Assembly (NCBI GenBank): GCA_039621445.1
Contig: CP154955.1
Location: forward strand, 49,770,086-49,834,085
Direction of reading: 5' to 3'
Length of the DNA stretch: 64,000 nucleotides
From: Euglena gracilis
Taxonomy: Eukaryota; Euglenida; Euglenophyceae; Euglenales
In this document: in pieces, positions 56,401 to 64,000 of the stretch
How the letters are laid out: the number at the start of each line of letters is the position of its first letter
How positions within the stretch are numbered: position 1 is the stretch's first letter
The notes under the pieces: generated by a model
Told to the model about the DNA's origin: nothing
Seen by the model: the letters and a program-made list of their open reading frames with translations, nothing else
Databases searched by the model: none
Translations under genes and position numbers: made by a program

Positions 56401-56670
56401 GGCGCAGAAATTTCTGCGCCGAACCGGCGTCCAGAACGCCGGTTCGGGCGTGAAGCCAGAGCCCCAATACACGGTTTCGAAGGAATGTGCCCGGGAAACG
56501 GCTGAAATCCAACCCACCCTGGGGGGGTGTAGTGCCTGCCTGGGCGGCGCCCCCCAAGGCGCTCCGGACCCCCTTCCGGGGTTGGTAACAGGAACTTTCT
56601 TCAGCCGGAGGGTCCCGTTCCCCCCCCGGCGGGGTGGGGGCCCCCCCCCCCCCGGGGGTCTACTACAAAA

Positions 56671-56791
56671 AAGAGGTCTCGGACGCCGGTTCTGTCCAAA
56701 GCCCGGCGTTCCAAACGCCGGTTCCGTCCGAAGGACGGAACCGGCGTTTGGAACGCCGGGCTTTGGACAGAACCGGCGTCCGAGACCTCTT
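56671..56791. repeat. Perfect palindrome, 59-bp arms and 3-bp loop
   Basis: The left arm begins AAGAGGTCTCGGACGCCGGT and the right arm is its full inverse. The loop is GAA. The arms carry P5 motifs (GGACGCCGGTTCTGTCC). Further P5 motifs follow at 56797-56845 and 57606-57712. Confidence 0.93.
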
Positions 56792-58601
56792 GTTTAAGCC
56801 GGCGTTTTAGAGACGCCGGGCTCAGGACAGAACCGGCGTCCCCACCCTTCGGCCAAAGGACACTCCCAGGACCAATCTCCGACCACTTATCTGCAATGTC
56901 ACGCCACTTTGCACTTCACCAAATTCCGGCGATCGCGAGGGTATTTCTGGCTGTGTCAATCGTCCAGGTACAAAATCACCCCTCGATCGAAAGCTCTTTT
57001 CATCAGACGACTGGCGATCACCACCAAATTCAGCCACGTCGCCTGGAGCTCTTACTTTCTGTCAGTGGGGAATCCTAATTTCACAAATCTGGTGCCCCCC
57101 CCAAGGCCCTCAGGTCGTTGATTCGAAGAGGAAAAACGTTTGTGTAAGGTTTATTAAGCATCTTAAACCAAAAATCACTGAAAATTGCGACAAATTTCGA
57201 CTCAGATTCTGGCCGATCCGACGACCGCGAGCGTATCTCGGGCTGCGTGCAACGTTAGGGTACCAAGTTACCCCTCGATCGAAAGCTCTTTTCAACAGAC
57301 GACCAGCGGTGCTCATCAGAACTTTCCACGCCGCACGGTACTCTTTTTCGAAATCTGGGCCAATTTTCACCAAATTTGGACATCCACCCCAGTGGTCGCC
57401 AAATGGCAAAATTCATTGTCCTACATGGTTAAAACACTCATACCAGGACCTTAGGGCCACTTTTGGGCACTTTTGGTGACATTTTTCGGGACGCGGGGCT
57501 TTTTTTTCTTTTTTTTTTTTTTTTTTTTTTTTTTCTTTTTTGGTTTTTTTTTTTTTTTTTCCCAGGACCTTATGGCCCACTTTTGGACTTTTGGTGCTTT
57601 GGACAAAGCCGGCGTTCCTAACGCCGGGCTTTAGGACAGAACCGGCGTCCGAAAGCCCGTGGGGGGGGACGCCGGTTCTGTCCTGAGCCCGGCGTCTCAA
57701 ACGCCGGCTTAAGTGAAATAAAGTTGGGTCCAGCCCGGCCGGAGGCCGGGCCAGCCGGCCGAAGGCTCCGGCCAATTGTGCTACCCAGCTCACCTGTCCT
57801 TCATTTTTTCCCCTCATCGCAGCTTCCTCCATCACGGCCAGGGTTCGATATAAGGAGGGCGTACATGGTTTAGGTGGGGGGGGTGTCCCCCCCTCCCCCC
57901 CCCCCTCCTGGCCCGCAGGGGGGGGTCCGGACCCCCCCCCCCCCCCACCTGCAAGGGGGTCCGGACCGACCCTGGGGGGCAAAAATTGACCCCCCCCCAA
58001 AAAGGGTCAATTTTTTCCTCCGGCGCTTCGCGCCGAAAATTTTTTGCATTTTTGGCACATTTTTGCCCAAAAAATGCCCAAAATGGCACTTTTGGTCGTT
58101 TTGGGGGGTCAAAAATTTTCGGCCACCCTGACCGCGCACCTGTTTAGGTGGGGGGGGTGTCCCCCCCCCCCCCCCCCCCTCCTGGCCCGCAGGGGGGGTC
58201 CCGCCCCCCCCCCCCCCACCTGTCTTTATGGCTGGAGGCACTGCGCAGCAATGCGGAGCACTACCAAACCAAACCAAACCAAACCACCTGTCCTTATATC
58301 GAACCCTGATCACGGCCCCCCAGCCTTGACCTAGCTCCACCCATCAAAATGTCGAAAATGGCAAAAATGTGTTAGAAAAATTTGTTTTTCATCGACCCAG
58401 CCCAGCCCAGCCCCCTCCAGCCCCGGACCCCCCCCCCCGGGGGGGGGTCCAGCCAGCCGCTCAAATCCAGCCAGCAGCCTTTTTGCCAGCCGGAGGCTGG
58501 ACCCCCCCCCCCCCCCCCCGGGGGGGGCCCTAAGAAATCTCCCGGGTGGGGAAAAAAAAAGCCCGGGCGGGGGGGGGGGGGCAGCCCTCCCCCCCCGTGG
58601 G

Positions 58602-59769
58602 GGCGCAAGGCGGTAGACTGGGGGGGGGGGTAGTGGGTAGTCGGCCGACTACCCAATTGGTCCACCGACTAGTCCTAGTCGGTAGCTAGTCGGCGAGACA
58701 GGGGGGGGGGGTAGTGGGTAGTCGGCCAACTAGTCGGCCGACTACCCACTCTAATGTACTAACGGATCAAAACCGCCGACTTTTAAGCCCCCCCCCCATG
58801 AACAAAATCCAATGCAATCTAGTCGGTGGCTAGTCGGCGGTCATAAAAATGGTCTGTGGCGGGCCCAATCACCCGGAAATGGTCCGGATGGGTCCAAATA
58901 AGTGTCTTACGCCTAAATAAACACCCCCAGATGGAAATCTTTGGTCAGTGGGGGGTCGGTGGGCCCTTGATGGGGGTCCGGAGGGGTAAAAAACCAATGA
59001 TGAAACAGGGATTACATTAAAATCCTTTAGAAATGCAATCTGCAATCTGCGTTTTGCATCACGAGAGGCAGAAAACTCCCCCCTCCACCCCAATCCGAGA
59101 CTCAAATAACAAAATCCCTTCTGTGTTGGCAACGTACTCGGGGGCTAAGTCGTTTTTGTGGCTCACTTTGGCATAGGCGGGGGGGGCTCCGCCCCCCCCG
59201 CACCCCCCCCCTCAAATAACAAAATCCCTTCTGTGTTGGCAACATACTCGGGTCTAAGTCGTTTTTGTGGCTTACTTTGGCATAGGCGGGGGGGGCTCCG
59301 CCCCCCCCCCCCGCACCCCCCCCCTCAAATAACAAAATCCCTTCTATGTTGGCTATATACTTGGGGGATAAGACCCTTTTTTTGTGCAAATTTTGACTTA
59401 TACTGAAAATTCAATGGGGAGAGGTGTACTTTTGTCAAAAGTGGCCCAAAATGGACATTTTCCCCCAATTTTTTTGCATATTCACCCCCGATTGGGGGGT
59501 TCTGGAGCCATTTGGGTCGGTTTTGACCGGCGTTGAGGTGATTTAGACATTTTTTTTTACCAGGGGGGGGGCTTAAAAGTCGGCGGTTTTGACCCGTTAG
59601 TACATTAGAGTGGGTAGTCGGCCGACTAGTCGGCCGACTACCCACTACCCCCCCGCCGACTAGCCACCGACAAATTAGTCGGCCGACTAGTCGGTGGACC
59701 AATTGGGTAGTCGGCCGACTAGTCGGCCGACTACCCACTACCCCCCCCCCCAGTCTACCGTTTGGCACT
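58602..59769. mobile_element. P1-type Mutator-like element in synthetase intron 2 (1168 bp)
   Basis: Direct copy of 39062-40576, with ends GGCGCAAGGCGGTAGACTGG and, inverted, AGTGCCAAACGGTAG. The exact 9-bp duplication CCCCGTGGG lies at 58593-58601 and 59770-59778. It has three internal units of about 110 bp instead of six, which accounts for most of the length difference. Sequence similarity to the other copy is very high, so both are recent. Confidence 0.95.
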
Positions 59770-60139
59770 CCCCGTGGGAGGAGGCCGAATGTCGCTTAGC
59801 GACCACCAAAAAATACATCATCAATTTCCCGCAATGAGCCGAAAATTTTGGTGTATATTTTGACCGATTTTTTTTTTGAACAAAAAAACGCGACAACGCG
59901 ATTTTTTGTCCTTTTTCAAAATAACTTTTTGGTCGCTTTGCGCCAGAAAATCTTTTGCACAGGGGGGGGGCAACCCCCCGGCCCCCTCTGGGGAGGTGCA
60001 GACCACCCCCACCCCTCTCCCCACTCCGTTTTACCCTGGGCAACCCCAACCTCTGGTGTAACTTGATTGGCTGACCGAAGGTTTTGGGGGGGGGGGGGCA
60101 CGCGTTTGGAGGTCTCAATAGTTATGCCTTCTGTTGCAG

Positions 60140-60295
60140 GATTGCACATTGGAGCTGTTGGATTTCAGTGAGCCAGAGGCCAGCAATGTTTTCTGGCACA
60201 GCTCCTCCCACATCCTTGGCTACGGTATGGAACGTTACCTGCAGTGTCGCCTCAGCATTGGACCTCCATTGGAGGGAGGTGGATTCTTTTACGAG
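60140..60295 (+). CDS. Threonyl-tRNA synthetase, editing-domain exon
   Basis: The exon starts at GATTGCACATTGG after a CAG acceptor and reads [48 protein letters not shown]. This is the N2 editing domain entry: HSSSHILG corresponds to the HxxxH metal-type motif of the proofreading site, which removes serine from tRNA(Thr), and GPPxxxGFFYE is the conserved strand after it. The open frame runs on to a TAA at 60320-60322, so the donor must lie before that. The only reasonable site is a GC donor (GAG/GCAGAT at 60296), which is an inference. Confidence 0.8.
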
Positions 60296-60559
60296 GCAGA
60301 TTCGAGACAGACTCCATCTTAAGGTGTTTTTGAGGCGATGGCAAAAATGAATTGCAGCTGGAAATTCTTCCCAATAACAGCGCCAGAATCCCAGACAGTA
60401 AAACAGATCCACAAACCCCCAATGGACCTTGGGGATTATTGAACGAGCCTGTTTTAACCCTCCATAAATGGACGTTCGAGGTCCCTGAAGGCTGTCAGTG
60501 GGTACGTTTTGGTGGTTTCAAATTGCCCAAAAATGTCCCGGTGAGATGGACCTCCAAAG

Positions 60560-60750
60560 CATTTGCCTGGCTCATGGGGCCTGCCTTTGATGGACGAGCC
60601 ATCAGCGAAGAGGATTACCCGGCCCTCGAAGCGGCTTGCAAGGAACTGGTGGCCCAGAAGGCCCCCTTTCAGCGGCTCCTCGTTTCCAAGGAGGATGCAG
60701 TTGAAATGTTCAGCTATAATCCCTACAAAGCCACCATTCTCAAGGAAAAG
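60560..60750 (+). CDS. Threonyl-tRNA synthetase, second editing-domain exon
   Basis: It encodes AFDGRAISEEDYPALEAACK, then ELVAQKAPFQRLLVSKEDAV and EMFSYNPYKATILKEK, the helix-strand-helix stretch of the N2 domain that follows FFYE in eukaryotic enzymes. It ends at a GTGTGC donor at 60751 in phase 0. The 5' border is uncertain: the nearest acceptor is the AAAG at 60556-60559. The next exon, expected to continue with the YRCGxLIDLCxGPH segment, is not seen in the remaining 3.2 kb, so the gene runs past the window with another long intron. Confidence 0.78.
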
Positions 60751-61638
60751 GTGTGCTTTGGGATGAATATTCATGGGTATGCTGTTTTGGGGGTTAACAG
60801 TTGACTGATTTGGGTTAACTGATTAAGCTAAATGGGCCCCTTGGTGAACTGATTTACTGATCTCCAAGGCTGCATAGCAGGCTGTTTTTAGTCGGGTGCC
60901 GACCCCACCCCGGGGGGGGGGGGGGGCTGCCTGGGCAGGCACTAAGGCACTCCCAATCCGACCCCCCCCCCCCGGGCAGGGCAGAACGGAAATCGGCCGA
61001 ACAGCCAGGGTGGTGGGTGGGGGGGGGGTCGACCCCCCCACCACCTCGTATTTCCGGGATCACCAATTTTTGGACCTGAAAAAAATTTTCTGGCGCCTTC
61101 GGCGCCGGGTGTTTTTTTACCCATTTTGGGACCCATATAGGGGTCCCCCCGAAAACCACCCAAAACCCCATTTTTCACACCTTCCAAAAATTCGACATTT
61201 TCTCAAAATGTTGATTTTGAGAGGTTTTTGAAGCGAAAAATGCCATTGAAAGTCCAAAAATTTCCAAGAGAAAAAATGTCAGTAAAATTTGATTGTGCCA
61301 AAATTTTGTCCACTTTTTCTGACCTTCGTTTTTTTCACCTTCTTTTTTTTGGTCGACTCCCCCCCACCAGGCCTTCCCGTTCTGCCCTGCCCCCCGGGCA
61401 GGCACCTATCTATGCCGACCGCAGCCGACCGCGGCCGACCGCGGGTTTCAGGACTGTCATAGGTGGGGTGCCGACCGCAGCCGACCGCGCAACTTTTTTC
61501 TAATTGATGTCAATTTTCAGTGAGAATGAGGAATTAGGCTCATTTTTATCCCAGATGTTGAGATTTTTCTGGCTCATCTGGCTCATATTGCCACTTTTGG
61601 CCACTTTTGGCCACTTTTGGCCACTTTTGGCCATTTGC

Positions 61639-62361
61639 CAGGGGGGGGGAAATTATGCGGTCCGCATTATTCCGCATTATTCCGCATTTTTCCGCATTTC
61701 CGCATTATTCCGCATTATTCCGCATTTTTCCGCATTTTTCCGCATATTTTCCGCATTTTTTTTGTAAATTTTCCGCATTTATCCGCATTTTCGCATCTGA
61801 CCGCATTTTTTCCGCATTTTTCCGCATTTTTCCGCATTTTTCCGCATTTTTCCGCATAATTTCCGCATTATCCCGCATTTTCCGCATTTTTCCGCATAAT
61901 TACTGCATTTTTTTTTTTTCGCATAATTTCCACATTTTTCCGCATAATTTCCGCATTTTTTTGTGAATTTTTTACGTTTCAGGTCAACTACAAGGTTCAT
62001 TGTTTCCCCAATATGTTGGAGCACAAGTGCTTGTCTTTTCATCTCTCTGTTTTATGCATAATTTGTGCTTTGTTTTTCCATTGCATTTTGGTGACTTCTG
62101 GCAAGCTTGGGCATCGGCGATGGGAACTGAATAACTTCGGGACCCTGCATATTGTGAGGTAGAAATATATCTGTCCTCTCCATGTGACCTGGGATTCCAC
62201 AGAATTTCGGCATATTTTCCGCATTTTCCGCATTTTTCCGCATATTTTCCGCATTTTTTCCCGCATAATTTCCGCATAATTTCCGCATTTTCCCGCATTT
62301 TTCCGCATAATTTCCGCATTTTTTCCCCGCCTGCCAGACCGCATAATTTCCCCCCCCCCTG
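61639..62361. mobile_element. 723-bp hAT-like element with CCGCAT arrays
   Basis: Inverted ends GGGGAAATTATGCGGTC preceded by CAGGGGG. Arrays of about 30 TTTTTCCGCAT units lie on both sides (61660-61970, 62208-62330), in the same orientation, around a central 230-bp unique stretch (61975-62205). Flanks contain CATTTGC/CATTTGG, but the neighbouring GGCCATTTT repeats make the duplication ambiguous. Subterminal arrays of one short motif parallel the 26244 element. Confidence 0.65.
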
Positions 62362-63125
62362 CATTTGGCCATTTTTGGTCGCTTTTGTCCCCCTTTGGCC
62401 CATTTGCCACCATAATTCACCCATTTTGACCTATTTTGACCGTTTTTGGCACTTTTTGCCCACTTCTTGTGATTCTGGGCCATTTTGTCCTGCTCTTGGG
62501 CCATTTTGGGGCCATTTAGGGCCATTTTTGACCACTTAAAGCCACTTTCGACCTTTTCTTTTGTTATTTTTGCCCATTTTTGGTCTCTTTTTGGTCCAAT
62601 TTGACCATTTTGAGCATTTTGCGCCAGTTTGTTGCCAAAAGTGAACAAAAGCTGCTAAAGTGACCCAAATCGGCCAAAAGCAGGCTCATTTTGGGCCATT
62701 TTGGGGCATTTTTGTTATTTTTGCCTACTTTTGGAACTTTTGGCCATTTTAACCATGTTTTGCACTTTTAGGCCATTTTTAGGTCACGTTTGACTGCTCT
62801 TGATGTCAAAAGCAACAAAAAGACGTTTAAAGTGGCCTGAAAGGGGCCAGAAGTGGGTAAAAATGGCCAAAAGCAGAGAAAAGTGGGTTAAAGAGGCCAA
62901 AGGTGGTCAAAAGAGGTCAAAGCAAAGCAAAAGCTGTCCAAAAGCAGCCAAAACACAGCAAAAAGTGGGCAAAAGCAACAAAAGTAACCAAAACAAAGCA
63001 AAAGGCAGGAAATAATGGGCAAAGGCAGCAAAAATCGACCAAAAGTCGGCAACAGTGGCCAAAAGCAGTCCAAAAGCATCAAAAACTGGCCAAAAGCAGC
63101 GAAAAGTGGCCAAAAGTCGGCAACA
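62362..63125. repeat. GGCCATTTTTGG / CCAAAAGTGGCC tracts with strand switch
   Basis: Together with 61570-61640, this is a loose tandem repeat of GGCCACTTTTG. Up to about 62795 the T-rich strand is on top, and beyond that the A-rich complement (AAAAGTGGCCAAAAGCAG). The whole therefore forms a large imperfect inverted repeat centred near 62800. Confidence 0.75.
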
Positions 63126-63193
63126 GTGGATTGTGTGATTGTGATATATGCTCATTTTTTGTTGGCCTGCCCCCCACCTACAGCCAACTACTT

Positions 63194-63268
63194 TGCCGAC
63201 CGCGGCCGACTGCAGCCGACCGCAGCCGACCGCAGCCGACCGCAGCCGACCGCAGCCGACCGCGGGCT
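63194..63268. repeat. (GCCGACCGCA)n short tandem repeat
   Basis: Six or seven units of CAGCCGACCG with minor variants. A related shorter run is at 61411-61495. Confidence 0.9.
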
Positions 63269-63509
63269 AAAATTTGGAATCTGTCATAGGTGCTTGCCCC
63301 CCCAGGGAGGAAGTCGGGCACATGGGCCAAAAGTGCCCTAGAACAGACCCCGGCGCCAAAAATGGCCTATTTTCAAAGGAATGTGCCTGGGCGCAGGCCG
63401 AAATCCGACTCCCCCGGGCCGGGGGGGGGGGGATGTTGCCTGCCTGGGCAGGCACCCCAAGGCACTCTGGACCCCCCCTCCCCCTGGGGTTGGTAAAAAA
63501 AACAGCCTG

Positions 63510-64000
63510 GTGCCTAGAGGTGGAGCATAGAGGTGGAGGTGGAGGTCAAAGTCCTCATTTGTGTCAATCACCTCCACCTCTACCTCTACCTCTGTGTCAC
63601 CTCTATGCCAATATAATTTCATAAAATAGCATCAAAAAAGGTCATAAAATGCCCGAATGCCTAATATTAGACAAGGTTTCATCAAAACACACCCAAAGTT
63701 GGTTGGAAACGAGGAAACCAATCTGGGTTGGTAGTTTTGGAACCAATGGCGGATCTGTGCCAAAAGGCCAGTTCTGACAAATTTCCCCCCAATGTTCGCT
63801 TTCGCCAGGGGCTTTTTTTTGGCCAACAAATTGAAGCACTGCTCGCAACCCCACCTCCCTCCTGTTCACATTCGGGACAAGAAAAGAGATGTGTATCTGC
63901 TACCGTGGGCAAAGGAAATGGTTAAGACTCTTTCCATCTCCACCGCATTTAACCGATTCATTAACTGCCCGTCGATTGTTGGTAACCGAACAACCCAGCC
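63510..64000. other. End of window, part of the synthetase intron or beyond
   Basis: A hairpin-forming GGTGGAG/CTCCACC segment lies at 63520-63606. The + frame at 63728-63925 is open but has no recognisable domain. No further synthetase exon is seen. Confidence 0.4.

Larger units (their letters stand above)
53478..60139. other. Synthetase intron 2 (6.66 kb), filled with repeats
   Basis: The intron runs from a GTGTGG donor to a TTCTGTTGCAG acceptor. It contains, in order: P4 motifs and a reverse copy of the 46.2-46.8 kb block (53520-54060), a P2 array (54105-54215), C-run blocks and P1-type arrays (54250-54960), the shared element interior (54980-55300), the 65-bp hairpin (55309-55370), the array and block that mirror 44.9-48.5 kb (55500-56480), a P5 perfect palindrome (56671-56791), P5 motifs (57600-57715), G/C-run elements (57870-58600) and the Mutator-like element at 58602-59769. 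I see no independent gene. Confidence 0.75.
60878..63509. mobile_element. Candidate 2.6-kb hAT-like element in synthetase intron 4
   Basis: The left end CAGGCTGTTTTTAGTCGGG is mirrored at the right by AAAAAAAACAGCCTG. Next to each lies TGCCTGGGCAGGCA with AAGGCACTC nearby. Flanking octamers are CTGCATAG and GTGCCTAG (6 of 8 match), so either the duplication has decayed or these are the ends of two separate copies. The interior holds GCCGACCGC repeats (61411-61495 and 63194-63268) and the element at 61639. Confidence 0.45.

Noticed and set aside
61700-62650. Asn/Lys/Met-rich ORFs on the minus strand
   Set aside because: They are translations of the CCGCAT and GGCCATTTT repeats.

Overview
The window reads as nuclear DNA of a unicellular eukaryote (a protist, possibly an alga) that I cannot identify further. 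The case for a eukaryote is a threonyl-tRNA synthetase gene split by GT..AG introns, RNA-recognition-motif (RRM) exons, PHD-type zinc fingers, a LINE-type reverse transcriptase, DNA transposons with target-site duplications, long CA/TA/GATA microsatellites and interstitial TTAGGG-type telomere repeats. There are no compact operons and hardly any long genuine ORF. Most long open frames come from G, C or CA runs. Position 1551 is an N, so this is a draft assembly.

Host genes are few. The clearest is cytosolic-type threonyl-tRNA synthetase on the + strand, with exons at 52093-52329, 53427-53477, 60140-about 60295 and about 60560-60750. It continues beyond the right edge. One intron is about 6.7 kb and packed with transposons. 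An RRM exon lies at 14961-15240 (-). A second RRM ORF at about 8640-9175 (-) is split by a small hAT-type element. A few further exon candidates are weak.

The rest is mobile DNA, much of it datable by insertion order. (1) Small non-autonomous elements with CAGG- or CATA-type inverted ends and exact or near-exact 8-bp duplications (hAT hallmarks) lie at 1826, 5700, 8774, 11093, 20349 and 34420, with a 715-bp one at 26244. (2) Elements with 9-10-bp duplications (Mutator-like) lie at 39062, 42795, 52728 and 58602. (3) A truncated LINE reverse transcriptase lies at 33968-35410. (4) Three loci (24.7-27.3 kb, 36.1-44.8 kb, 47.2-47.7 kb) derive from one gene family. I read it as a tyrosine recombinase with a C-terminal PHD-like zinc finger, carried by elements that have inverted-repeat ends.

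From 33 to 60 kb the elements are nested. Recombinase copy A is cut at its sixth codon by a 7.9-kb element (36865-44759). That element contains a 5.0-kb element (37267-42248), whose own unknown Cys-rich genes are cut by a 1.5-kb Mutator-like element (39062-40576). Element families here are distinguished by arrays of a short GC-rich palindrome at their ends (called P1-P5 below), while their inner sequence is often shared. Blocks of 0.4-1 kb recur in direct and inverted orientation between 44-50 kb and 53-57 kb, in two places as perfect hairpins with about 60-bp arms.

The recombinase/PHD family with inverted-repeat ends, and the exchangeable palindrome ends, are the best candidates for something not previously described.
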